Source: Bigelowiella natans CCMP2755
Lineage: Eukaryota > Cercozoa > Chlorarachniophyceae
DNA length: 26,400 nucleotides
Reading direction: 5' to 3'
Assembly: GCA_000320545.1 (NCBI GenBank)
Contig: ADNK01001235.1
Span: forward strand, 1-26,400
Part shown: in pieces, positions 11,449 to 22,176 of the stretch
Numbering within the stretch: position 1 is the first letter of the stretch
Layout of the letters: every line of letters begins with the position of its first letter
Notes under the pieces: generated by a model
The model's input: the letters and a program-made list of their open reading frames with translations, nothing else
What the model was told of the DNA's origin: nothing
The model's database searches: none
Translations under genes and position numbers: made by a program

Positions 11449-13739
11449 AAACAGGAACTGTACCAAGCAAAGGCATGCTTTCAGAATGAAGACAGAGAGA
11501 GGGTATAGGAGAAACTAGCAAGGTGATATTTCGAACAATGCAACATTCCGGCTAGCTAGCTAGCTGGTGCACAGCCATCAACTCATGTGTGCACAGCGAT
11601 TGCATCTTCATTTGACGTTTTACAACCATAGTTTGCCGATGATTGTGCGAGACGCATTCTGGCAGAATGATCGATGCGAGAAAGTTGCGCACGTTGATCC
11701 ACATGCGTGATCGAGCCACGTCTGCCATGCTGGCACAGCATGCTGCATGTGCCGTGACGCTCAGTTTGCACGCCACGGCCGGACAGGCAGAGCGACGTCC
11801 ATTGTGTGCGTGACCCGCGACACACGCTAGCACGACGTCCTGGGACGCCTCGCGGCACGTGTGACGCACGTGCCAGCGCTGGAGCACGGAACGGTCTGAG
11901 AACGTGCAGCTCGCTGCTCTTGTGTTCTTGGAAAGTTCTCTCGTTCTTCCTTGGACTGGCCGCGTTCTTGGACAATCTGGGAACTGTCACAGAACGTTCT
12001 GCACGTCACAGCGTTCGTGCAGCACGACAAAGGCGTCGGGACGACGCACAGTGAAACCAACGCACAATCGCATTGCAAGTGAAAGCTTTCTCAGAGCTGC
12101 ACGCGCAACTTGAGCCTGCTTGCACACAAACACAACTCAAAAGACAACACAGCTCAAAAGGCAGCAACACAATGCAACTCAAAAGACAACACAACAACCA
12201 AACAAACAACAGTTCAAGTTTCATCAACGCTTTCATGAATCACGTTCAACCGCCTCTTGTTGACGCAGCAGCGATGCATGCGTGCACCCCAATGCCCGAT
12301 TCAGCGCAGGACGACAAAATCGTGGATCGCTGTCTCGACAGGCCCGGTGCAAAGGCAAAGCAAGCACGGGAACCTCCTGTCGGCAGGGCCACGTCCCTCA
12401 ACTCGTCAGCTGAGAGCAAATGCGCGCTCGGCACATCCCCATTGGCACACGCCGCTGACGAGGGCGAAGTGCACTCCAGAGTGAGCGCGACAATGCACGC
12501 AGCCTAGCAGCCCGCAACGTGTCCAAACAGTTGTGGGTTCAATGAGCTAGCTGCAGCTTCGCTTGCATGATGACCATCGATGGTGCGCCGTCGTCGTTCG
12601 CGTGGCGATGTGCGATGCGAATCGAACCGCCGGATCGGCACACACGCATGTGCTGCTGTGGCTAGATCTGTGCTAGCAATGATGGAAATGCTAGCTAGCA
12701 TGCGTCTAGATTTCTAGATGTGTGTGTGTGTGTGTGTGCAATTTTGCACATTTGTGCACACTGCTCGCACGAATGACCATGCGTGGATCGATGTCTTGGA
12801 TGTGCACGCAAGCAAACAACAATCAATGGCGCATGTCACGCTCTAGCGCTGTCCTCGCACACGTGCGCTATAGCGCTGCGGGCACCGGCCTGCGCTGTGG
12901 CGCAAGCACTCGTTCGTTTGCGCTCGGCAGATTTTGTTTGTCATTGCACGTCACTGCTCTAGTGCTGCGTTCATTGCTGATAGTGCATCAATCACTAACG
13001 TTGCATGTCAAGACGTGCGCTTGTGATAATGTGTTTGCGTGCACATTGCAAGAGTGGCTAAATTTGATAAGATATGTGGCGTACTAGCGGTGTCGTGATT
13101 TGTGAATGATGTATCGTACATTATAAGCATGTTGTGTGTTCTCTGTGTGTGCATATCTTGAAGTGTGTGTGCGTGTAGTTTCCATCTGTGATCTACATGT
13201 CAAATCACATTCATCTAGTGCAGAGAGGGGAAAATTTGAAAGTGGAATGGAGCAAGAGGGAGAATGACAACATAGAAAATTGAATCGTATTTCTATTAAT
13301 TCATCAGACATGTAATGTGTAATCTAGAAAATGACATCTGTGATTATTTGTGTGTGTGCGTGTGTGTGTGTTTGTGTGTGTGTGTGTGTTAGATTCGCTC
13401 ATAATTATGCAGTTTTATATGTATTTAATTGTATACAAATTAGATATCTGTGTATGAAAAGGGTGATCCAGCAGCTTGCTAGCAAGTCGGGTGATGATAA
13501 GTCAATGATAAGAAATCGTGACGTTGGGGTCAATGCAGAATTCATTAATGTGGTTTTGGAGGCATGGTTGGAGTAGATCGAAGCCGTGAATATCACCGGA
13601 AAGGAACAAGGTGCAAGTTATCTTGCATCGGAGCTAGTCGTTGCTAAATCACTCCTCTCCCACCTTCCCGTACAGCCCGTATCCACACATCACATAGTCC
13701 CTGATATGAGTGCTTATGCACCACGTTCTAATCTGTCAA
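11449..13739. other. Gene-poor convergent gap, TGCA/GCATGC-rich
   Basis: Lies between the 3' ends of the kinase and RPS25. No open frame here reads like a protein; short ORFs on both strands are compositional. From about 11,540 to 13,080 the sequence is unusually rich in TGCA, GCTAGC, GCATGC and CACG words. It contains GAAnnTTC-type palindromes near 11,931 and 11,991 and a short A-rich repeat at 12,133-12,193. From about 13,080 it becomes AT-richer and ordinary, with a GT run at 13,350-13,389. The parts next to the genes presumably hold the two 3' UTRs. An orphan open stretch ends at 13,576 (see findings). Confidence 0.6.
12133..12193. repeat. Short A-rich repeat, period about 21
   Basis: The 19-base word at 12133-12151 recurs exactly at 12175-12193, with a degenerate copy between them. 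It lies in the TGCA-rich gap. Confidence 0.75.
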
Positions 13740-14151
13740 TTAACCGGAACGAGTGTAGATGGGCATTTGGCTATGATTTGAAATGCACTTAATCTTTCCT
13801 GCAGCAGCAAGTTCCTTAATGCATCGGCGGGCAACACTAGCGTTAATTTTGTAGGCCTCAACCATGGTGTAGACCGTAATCATCTTCATCTTCTTAGGAA
13901 CGTTGGTGAAGATATCATCCTTCATTGCTTGACTAAGGACTACAGCGTAGTTCTTCTTCTCGCGAACTTTTCCCTTAGACCACTTTTTCTTTCCTTTTGA
14001 CCTCGAGGAGGAGGCAGCTGCAAGAGCCTTTTGAGCTTTAGACTTTTGAGGTTGTTTTGGAGGCTGTCAAAATACAACGAGCAAGATTTAGATCGAATAA
14101 GCTACAAAATCACAGAAGTGATGGGGAAAAAGAGGGGTGGGAGGCAACCAT
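13740..14151 (-). CDS. RPS25: 40S ribosomal protein eS25
   Basis: eS25 is a small-subunit ribosomal protein near the head, involved in IRES-type and ordinary initiation. The main exon, 14063-13740, encodes 107 residues: a lysine-rich N-terminal tail, the family signature KKKWSKGKVREKKN, then the winged-helix part with MKMITVYTMVEAYKINASVA, the CIKELAAAGKIKCISNHSQM segment, and the terminal IYTRSG, which matches the usual IYTR ending. The acceptor TTGACAG precedes codon CCT, and eS25 normally begins MPPK, so the ATG should sit alone in an upstream exon. ATG at 14151-14149 followed directly by GTTGCC fits, giving an 85-base intron right after the start codon. That start is inferred; the body of the gene is clear. 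Total 108 residues, the normal size. Divergent to CFAP58. Confidence 0.93.
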
Positions 14152-14754
14152 TGCGGAGTAGCTAGAATTGTGATTATTAATTCGGCTCTGAATTCGCCGA
14201 TTGCTTTTCGATATGCTCCGGAGATTTTAGTATAATCTTAGGATCTCTCATATCAGCTTTGAAGGGCTCTAGAGATCTCGGGAGCCCCCATGAAACGCTC
14301 ATGAAAGTGAGGCGTTTCGTCCATTTAGAATCCCTTCCTTCATCTAACACGACATCCCCAAATAGTTGTCGTATTTATAAATACCGCCCTTGGCGAGTAC
14401 TATGGAAATTCAAACTAGAATTTGACAATAGAAGCTCATATGTTTTTAATTTTAAATCAACGTCCTTCTATTTTTTATTGTCTCTCTGATAAAATAGCAT
14501 GTATTATTTATAGTAACATATAATAGTGCGATTATTTATATTGAATACGTTGGCACACAAGCCCCACCCGTTCGCCCCCTGACGAAACAACGAAACCTTC
14601 GTCCTCGAATTTATTACTGTACCTCTTTCATTGGGTGGGCTTCCCCACTCTTCGAAATTTACCCCTGTAAAAGAAAATTATTGAGGAAAACGATTCTCCA
14701 GAAGGCTTAATCAAACATTGCATCGTGCCTGCATTTATTGCTTAGCTTTCCACC
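14152..14754. promoter_or_regulatory. Shared divergent upstream region, RPS25 / CFAP58
   Basis: About 600 bases between the RPS25 and CFAP58 start codons. It holds an inverted pair GAAACGC (14292-14298) and GCGTTTC (14312-14318), an AT-rich block (about 14,430-14,560), and an inverted CCAAT word at about 14,630. I looked for an RFX X-box, expected for some ciliary genes, and did not see a convincing one. Role assigned from position. Confidence 0.45.
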
Positions 14755-16665
14755 ATGTCCAAAACGGCTGCTACAGACCCGGTTGATGCATCGGAGGCTG
14801 CAGACGCAATGGACCAACTCGAAAAAGACTTCGATAAGGTGCTGGAGAATCTTGCTGGTGACAAAAATCTTGAGAAATTTCGAGAGGAGTATCAGAAGCT
14901 GTACACGGCACTCCAGAAGTCCCACCGAAGCGAACAGAAGTTAATAGAGAAATGCCACGAACTGAACAACACGATAGTTGGCAACACAGCGAAAGTCCAG
15001 GCGGCTTTACGACTCTCTCGTCAGGATCAGCAGAGCATCCAGATTCTCAAGAAAGAGATCGACAAAGCATGGAAAATGGTTGACGCTGCGAAGGGGCGGG
15101 AGAAGCAATCGAGGGAAACTGTGCATCGCCTGCGCGAGGAAGTGCAAAATCTAAGCAAGTTGGTAGATCAAGGGGCAGGCCTTAGCATGGGTCAAGAAAA
15201 GGCCGTGAATGAGCTACTGAAAGTGAAGGAAGAGCTTACCCTAGAAAACCAAACGCTCAATAGGCAACTAGAGGAGAAGACTAAGGCACAGAACGACTTG
15301 ATAGAGCAGACGCAGGGGTTTCGAAAGAAAAAGGAGCAACTTGAGAATTTCATTACTAAACTCAAGGACAACGGCAGCAAACAAAAGCGTGAGATCAAAA
15401 ATCAGAACAAGCGAATCATGAGCCTACAGACCGAGTTGAAAAGCATGTCGCACACCCGGAGCGAAATTCTCAAAACTATGGACACTAAGACGTCAACGAT
15501 CGACTTATTAGTCAAAGAGAAAGATTCGCTGAAGCAAGCTTGTATCGAGCTGGATTCACAGAAACAACAATCAGATATCGAGTTCCGTCGCGCAGACGCC
15601 AAGATGCAAGATATGTGCATTCAAATTGATAAGCTGAAGGAACGCGAGAGTCAGCTCGTGGCCAAGTATACGGAGGCCACGACCGAGATCACTAATAAGA
15701 AAAAGGAAGTTAAACGGCTCAACTTTGAGCTGCAGCGTGCGAACACAAGATACACCAAGCTCTCTGACTTGAAGGAGAAAACCGCGCGCAATCAAAAATC
15801 TGCTGAAGAGACTCGAGATAAATTGCTACATGAGATGACAATGATCCGAAAGGAGGTAGGGCTATTTCACAGCACATGAGCAAAAATCTACAACTTAATC
15901 TAGAATATATATATATATATATATATGTAAACACACAGACTCGCATAATTACTCACAATTTTTTAGGTCATGACTCAGCGAAAGAATGCTGACTTGGACG
16001 AGAAGGTCCAACCACAAAAAATTTATATTTCAGCATGAGTCACACACACACGTGTACGTGTGTGTGTGTGTGTGTGTGTGTGTTTGAGAGAGGGGGGGGG
16101 GGGGCGGAGGAGAGAGGGAGGGAATAAGGGAGAGTTCGGTACCGCGCATTCATTGTGTTGTTGGCAAATGGCGTCCGTAATGTGAACTACTATGTCAAGA
16201 ATTATAACAGAGGCGTGGTGCAAAATTCTCCTTTGCAGCACCCTAATATAATTTTCGTCTCAAACTAAGACAGATTGCAGGCGCTTTGCGCGCGTTCATT
16301 TTCCCGTTTTCTCTCCTTGGTCCATTCCCTGTACATCTTCTGACGATTTAACGTATACATAGGTGGTTAAGGAGCTTCAACAGCAGCTCAAGCGGCTGGC
16401 TGGCCAACTTGTCCTCTCAGAAGAAAGGACGAAGGAACAACAAAAAATCCTCCAAGCACATGAACAGCAGAAGAAGAGAATGACAGATAATATCAACAAG
16501 CAGAGGAAAGAGGAGCAGAAGCTGAAACAGGAGGCCTTTGATGTAATATTGGTGGCCATCTTCGGCCCAATGATGATAAATATGTAGCCACGTGTTATGT
16601 GATAAACACACACACTCACACACACGCGCGCACACACGCACACACACCAATAGAGATAGAGAAAG

Positions 16666-16708
<43 letters not shown>

Positions 16709-17829
16709 CTGGTGCTGGCTATTCTTATCACCTTTCCACACACTATGCATTGAAATGATTGTTGACGTACGTTTCTCATTGTAATTCATACTCTTGTCCT
16801 CTCTTTCTTCTCTTCCCGCAGCTGGAGAAGCAGAACGATAAGAGCTTGAGCAAAGTCGCAAGTTGGCATGCAAAGTACCTCGAGGCCATGGAAATGATCC
16901 AGCAGAAGAATACCGAGATCGAAGACCTTAAGAAGCTGATCGAGGAAGGAGAGAAGAAACTGAAGCTGCAGAAAAGTCTCTACGAGCAAGTGCGTGCTGA
17001 CCGCAACTTCTTCAGTAAAAAGCACATCCAATCCCAGGACGAGATCGCTGAGATGAAGCAAAAGCATGACATCATGAAGCATCAGATCGAGCAGCTTAAG
17101 GAGGCGGTGAAGCTCAAGGACAAGGCGCTCATCAACGAGCACTTTTCCTACCGCCAGCTGAGCGACGAGATGAAAGTCAAGCAGCGACGGTCTGTCCTAC
17201 TTGTAACTTGCTTGCAGATGCGCATGCATGACGAATACAACATCAAGTGTATCTTCATTAATTTCGATATCGTTGCAGTTCCAAAGTAGTCCAATCGGCA
17301 GAGAGATAATCGACATAAAAAAAAGAACGCACTTAAATATAAAATAAGTACTAATTATACGAATAAGTATATAAAATCAAATTCATAATATATCAGGCTG
17401 AACAAAAAGAATGAGGTGCTCGAAACCGCAGACAAGGTCCTCGCCAATCAGAACGAGGAGATCACGAACCTACGCCGCACGCTGGAAGGGGCCGAATTCG
17501 AGCAGCAGCGCCAGAAGAAGATCTACGACGACGTGGTGCAAGAGAGAGATGTCCTCGCCGCGCAGTTGATCCGCCGCAACGACGAGCTTGCCCTCCTCTA
17601 TGAGAAGATCCGGATTCAGCAATCGACCTTGTCCAAGGGCGAGTCCCAGTACCGCGAGAGGGTTAAGGACATCCAGCAGATGAGGCTGCAGCTCGGCAAC
17701 GTGAAGCGCGAAATCACGATCAGGAATCAGGAGGTGGAGAACACGGAGACGCTAAAAAGCGAGCTGTACAACGTGCAGAGGGAGCTCTTGCAGGAGAAAA
17801 CCAAGGTGCCGTCACAATAATTGTATAAC

Positions 17830-17871
<42 letters not shown>

Positions 17872-18722
17872 TTCTCTCTTTCTCTTTTACACAGACACAC
17901 GCACGCACAATGTATGTATGCGTATGCGTGTGCAAGGAGTCTTAACGTTGGAGTGTCTATCGTGCGTTGTGTAATACTCATCCATCCATTGGCTTTATTC
18001 CTCAGGTGAAAGCGCTCTCCGAGGAGCTTGAGAATCCGATGAACGTCCACCGGTGGCGGCAATTAGAGGGCAGTGATCCTAAGCGCTGGGAGCTCATCCA
18101 GAAGATACAGACGCTGCAGAAGCGCTTGATCCTGAAAACTGAGGAGGCCGAGGAAAAAAATTCGTTGCTGCAAGAGAAGGAAAAGCTCTATGTGGAGCTC
18201 AAGAACATCCTCGCGCGGCAGCCAGGGCCAGAGGTGGCGGAGCAGCTTAGCATATACCAGCAGAACCTGAAGGAGAAGACACGGCAGATGAAGTCAATGG
18301 CTGCGGAACTAAATATGCAACAGGCACAAGTTGCGGAGTATCGGTACGACATTCTCTGCTAGTTGTTGTTGCTGTTACGGCCACTTTTCTACTACTACTA
18401 CTACTGCTGCCTCTTTTTAGAAATATAGAGCGATGTGTTTTTCGGACTATGGAAACTTGAATCTCACTGTTAAACGTACCACCCCCCCCTTTCCCCTTTC
18501 CCTTCTAGCTACGAAATAGAACGCCTCTCCCGCGAGCTCCAGGACAACAAAAAGAAGTTCTACGAACAGAAGAGGAAAGGCCAGATCCAGAAGGAGATCA
18601 TGCGAGAGACGCAGAGAGAAGATCCGATCATCTCACATCAACAGAGATTTCACGCGACTCAACCCAAAGTAGCTGGTGGCGGGTTCAATCTCGCCCCAAA
18701 GCAGGCCATTCTGCAGCCTTAG
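14755..18722 (+). CDS. CFAP58: Cilia- and flagella-associated protein 58
   Basis: An all-coiled-coil axonemal protein (formerly CCDC147) needed for flagellar assembly and motility in animals and protists. Seven exons: 14755-15855, 15967-16005, 16363-16542, 16822-17189, 17397-17805, 18006-18343, 18509-18722. All junctions are GT-AG and in phase, giving 882 residues against about 870 in human, so the gene looks complete. Start CACCATGTCC is the first ATG of the frame. Family blocks are strong: LYEQVRADRNFFSKKHIQSQ with DEIAEMKQKH (exon 4), NPMNVHRWRQLEGSDPKRWE, ELIQKIQTLQKRLILKTEEA and LYVELKNILARQPGPE (exon 6), then YEIERLSRELQ (exon 7). The introns are where the microsatellites sit: AT at 15905, GT at 16041, CA and GA at 16603-16703, and CT at 17835. 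The 39-base exon 2 and its GTCCAA donor are the least certain part. Confidence 0.95.
15905..15926. repeat. (AT)n microsatellite, CFAP58 intron 1
   Basis: Dinucleotide tract between the donor at 15856 and the acceptor ending at 15966. Confidence 0.9.
16041..16084. repeat. CA/GT tract with hairpin potential, CFAP58 intron 2
   Basis: A CACACACACG arm is followed directly by a TGTACGTGTGTG arm and a longer GT tract, so the transcript could fold back on itself just after the 39-base exon 2. Confidence 0.85.
16603..16703. repeat. (CA)n and (GA)n tracts, CFAP58 intron 3
   Basis: Interrupted CA/CG tract up to about 16648, then a pure GA tract at 16668-16703. Confidence 0.9.
17835..17886. repeat. 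(CT)n tract, CFAP58 intron 5
   Basis: Pyrimidine tract in the intron between 17806 and 18005. Confidence 0.9.
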
Positions 18723-19825
18723 GTCTCACCTTGGTGTGTGCTGTAAGAGGCTGCCTTAAATACTTGCGAGGTTGCTAACGAATCATAGATAGTAGAGCAG
18801 GAGAGGGTCGTTTATGTACTAAAAATTGTACTTCCTAAAGTAGTGGGTAGATTTATTCATGATCCATCGCATGAATTGTTAGCTAAGTGTCGCTCGAATT
18901 GGGCGTGGCAGCTGGCAACTAGCAACTAGTGTAGACGCATGCAATGCACATTGTACATATGATTAGCATCATCACATGTGTTGTTGCATCCATCATTGGG
19001 ACACTTTGTCAAGTTTCAAACTGCGGGAAAAGCGTGTGCACCGCCACTTTTCCATGCGACCGTGGGCAGACACAATCGCAATGCACGTTGCATGTATGAG
19101 ATGGATGTAAACAATCGCAATGCACGTTGCATGTATGCAACTGCATGTGCGCACACACATGTTTGCGACACACAACAGTTGCATGCACTTGCCCAAAAGT
19201 GGGATGCAATGCGCAAGAAAATCGAGCTGTGTGTGCATCATGCACGTCTAGACGTGCCATGATCGACGTACGTACGGCGCTGTGTCGCTGTGTCGCACAT
19301 GCAATTCCGCCACGCCACGTGCAGCTTGTAGATGTGGTGTGCAATCTATGCGCACTGGCTACGTGCCCATGCACATGCTATAGCATGCATGACACGCTAC
19401 AAGTGTTGCATGTGCATGATGCATGCTAGCCATGGTCGGCTGACAACAAACTGCGACGTGCACGCACATTTCAACAATGCTATCTACAGTGTCGTAAACG
19501 CACTGGTGCCAAATCTATCTAGACGTATGTCATACGAGTCGACACTGCGCTGTGCGTAAGCGTGTGGATGCGTGTAATACTACAATGCATGCGCTGCAAT
19601 ACAGCTGAGCCGATACATGCATACATATATACGTAATGCTCACATAAGATGGCATGCGTCTACCATGCCGCCACCCATGCTAGCATGCTCCCACGCGGTA
19701 ACCACAGTGTGCTGGCGCCTTCGTTATATTTTTGCTGATTATCACAGCAAATGATACGTGCTGTCAGTACATACAATGTTTTGCATTACGACATCGTCGA
19801 CTTTCTCTGATCCGATATAATTTGG
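18723..19825. other. Second gene-poor convergent gap, TGCA/GCATGC-rich
   Basis: Sits between the 3' ends of CFAP58 and the unrecognised minus-strand gene. The first 150 bases or so look like an ordinary 3' UTR. From about 18,900 to 19,700 the DNA is dense in TGCA, GCATGC, ACGTGC and CATGCTAGC words, like the gap at 11.5-13.1 kb. It includes an exact 27-base direct repeat (19072-19098 and 19111-19137). Overlapping ORFs on both strands lack any recognisable protein character and are explained by composition. Confidence 0.6.
19072..19137. repeat. 27-base exact direct repeat, period 39
   Basis: Copies at 19072-19098 and 19111-19137 are identical, separated by 12 bases. Each contains CAATGCACGTTGCATG, itself close to palindromic (GCAACGTGCAT on the other strand). 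Confidence 0.9.
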
Positions 19826-20817
19826 TCAAAGACCATTCATGGCCCATCTTATGATGTCATCGACGGTGTTCCATACCGCAATGAAGAATTTCAACGCGGT
19901 GTTTTGGTAGTTCTGAATCGAAGCTCTCTCTGGCTGTATCCGCACGTGGATTTTTCGAGTCTTCGGGTCCTCAATGACCCGCTTTGTACTTACAGGCGTA
20001 TCATAAATCTGAACGTATGTCAAACGAAATTGAGATAAAAAAGGGGGGGGGGCTTGGATTGCACGTCCAGTTTAATGTGTTGCCCATGCATTTATAAGTA
20101 GTACCTTCACAGCTCCCCCACACCTCCTTTTGCTACGGTCGTTTCTCGGCAGCACGTTTACTGTGATCTTTCTCCCGGTACTGTTATCCCTGGCAAAGAA
20201 GTAATCCGGATGGAGAAAACTCAAAATCATAACTAGTTAGACATACGAGCGCGATGCTTATAGAAATATAAAAAATATAAACATGCACCAAACTTCCTAC
20301 AACGCCGAAGGTACATAAAGGCTTTTGTATATAATCACTTGTTGGCACGAATGACGGCAGTCGCCTGCGATGTATCTGGCAAAGCGCTCTCATCGTGCAT
20401 TCGGTAATTGGGAAATAAAGAATCAACATCCCAAGCTGTGTTTGTGGTACATGATTTCGGCTCGGCCGGGTCGGTGGAGGTGGAACCTATGTTGCAGCAG
20501 GGCGACAGAAGACCACGACTCCGGCGTGATCTCCCGCACCTCGTAGCTCACAACCATGCTGTTTGATGACTCCCATTGCGGTACCTTATATCGCAATCAA
20601 CACGTACGCATAAGAAATAAACTGAGGCAATTACAGTGGCATCCGTTGCATTCCCCTATCCCCGCAAAAATAACTACCATTTTCAGGCACTCGCGGCCAA
20701 GGAACGGCACCGTTTGGTTGTATAGCAGGATCTGCTTTATTTTCCCCTGATTGATGGCGTACATATAAAGACGCATTCAAATATTATGGATAATATATAA
20801 TGCGTGTGTGTCTGTGT

Positions 20818-20859
<42 letters not shown>

Positions 20860-22176
20860 GGGGAGCGTATTCGCAGCATAAATCGATCCTCCATTGTAGT
20901 TGCTCAAAAACTGACATCAAATGTGCATTATAGTGTTGACCTGCCATTCATTCGTCCAAGGATTGACCTCCTTCTCCACCTGCCTCAGTCGCCGCGTCCT
21001 TAGCACTTTATGGAATGTCGCAGCAGGGATTCTTAACTCACGATGCCCCTTTGAAGCCTGTGACGAATGCAATACAGCAAGGCCCACGGCTATTTATATC
21101 ATTCCAAGCAAAAACTAGTGGCATGCTGCTCGAAACGAATAAGGTATTTCTATTATCTTCTTTTTTCCCCCGGTGCTTTGTCGCGGCCGTGAGTCCCGCC
21201 GTCTTGCATTCTTACATAATTTTCCATGTTTGTTCTCAATTTTTAACTACTTAATTGGTATACGGTGATGACTACTATCAATGCTAGGAGCGCGGACGTG
21301 CTTGACCTTTCGAACAAGGCTAAATGATCCTTCTTTTTCCTGCATCAAAGTCGATTTCTGCTGGCCGAGTACCTCCCGGCTTATATTCTCCAACCATTTG
21401 TCCTCCACCTCTTTCTCATCCTCCTCCTCCTCTTCCTCGGCCGCCGACTCCGCTTTCATGGACGATGTTTTCAGACTACTCGGGAGTTCCTCAAGCTTCT
21501 TTCCGGATGGCTGACCTTCTTGAAGAAGAATTATCGATTGAGCCACCCATAGATTAGAAAGGAGATATAAGGAGGTGGGGGGGGGGTAACACGCGTATTA
21601 CTTACTACCTACGGCTGATGCTGATTTGCTATCACCATATTCCTGAGGTTGTCACAGACAGAACCAGGTTCAAGTGAAAGAAGACACAGAGCAACATCCC
21701 ACGTATAGCAAACACAGCGCGTTGTTCGCGATCATTGCTTCACCATACCCGATGATGCGTGGCGCCAACATGCCTCATCTCCTCGGCGTGCCTGTAAACG
21801 ACGCGAGGCGAACACGATATATGTTCACTATCCCTCTTTCGGATCTAATTTTAAGTTTAAGGTGATCGTAGCAACTGACCAGACAAGGTAGGAACCCCCA
21901 CTCCCGCCCCCGTGAAGCCTTTTGATATCTTCGCGTGGAGCCGTACGCCTGGCAAGCCAAAACATGCAAATTTAGCAATCCGATGGAATATGCCGGGTGG
22001 ATATTAGGAAAGATGCTGCTACCAGGAGGATCTGGTATGGAGGAGCTCCCTGTCATTGAAGGCGTAAACCAGCCATGCGGCAAAAAGCAAGCTCCACGAA
22101 GCCTGGCGAGAAGAGAAGGCTATGAGCCTATCTACATAAATAATGAATGTATACGACAAATAACCAGAATTTTCAT
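19826..22176 (-). CDS. Unrecognised multi-exon gene, possible N-terminal membrane or signal segment
   Basis: I do not recognise the product. Minus-strand exons with GT/AG and matching phase: 22102-22023, 21948-21880, 21791-21749, 21642-21609, 21515-21307; then, after one unresolved junction, an exon ending 21042, 20998-20941, 20746-20678, and one starting 20584; then, after a second unresolved junction, an exon near 20,380, 20189-20105, and 20008-19826 with a TGA stop. A 12-base first exon at 22176-22165 (MKIL) would join in phase to ASWSLLFAAWLVYAFNDREL, forming a hydrophobic N-terminus; this start is a guess. The middle has an acidic run (about 21,400-21,440), then segments such as LVFAWNDINSRGPCCIAFVT, KIKQILLYNQTVPFLGRECL and SYEVREITPESWSSVALLQH that look like a beta-rich domain. 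The last exon gives VRIQPERASIQNYQNTALKF and ends RWAMNGL. Estimated length is about 470 residues. Divergent to MIOS. Confidence 0.6.
20803..20860. repeat. (GT)n microsatellite
   Basis: Dinucleotide tract in the intron 20747-20940 of the unrecognised minus-strand gene. Confidence 0.92.

Noticed and set aside
11552-12701. Several 60-145-codon ORFs on both strands of the first convergent gap
   Set aside because: The frames overlap heavily on both strands, are rich in Cys, His and Arg, lack splice-consistent neighbours and show no domain; GC-rich DNA poor in stop codons explains them.
14152-14754. RFX X-box for CFAP58
   Set aside because: I searched by eye for the GTnnCC-spacer-GGnAAC form and found no copy good enough to report.
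18978-19559. Overlapping ORFs in the second convergent gap
   Set aside because: Repeated Cys-Met-His peptides from TGCATG-type words on both strands; no coding character.
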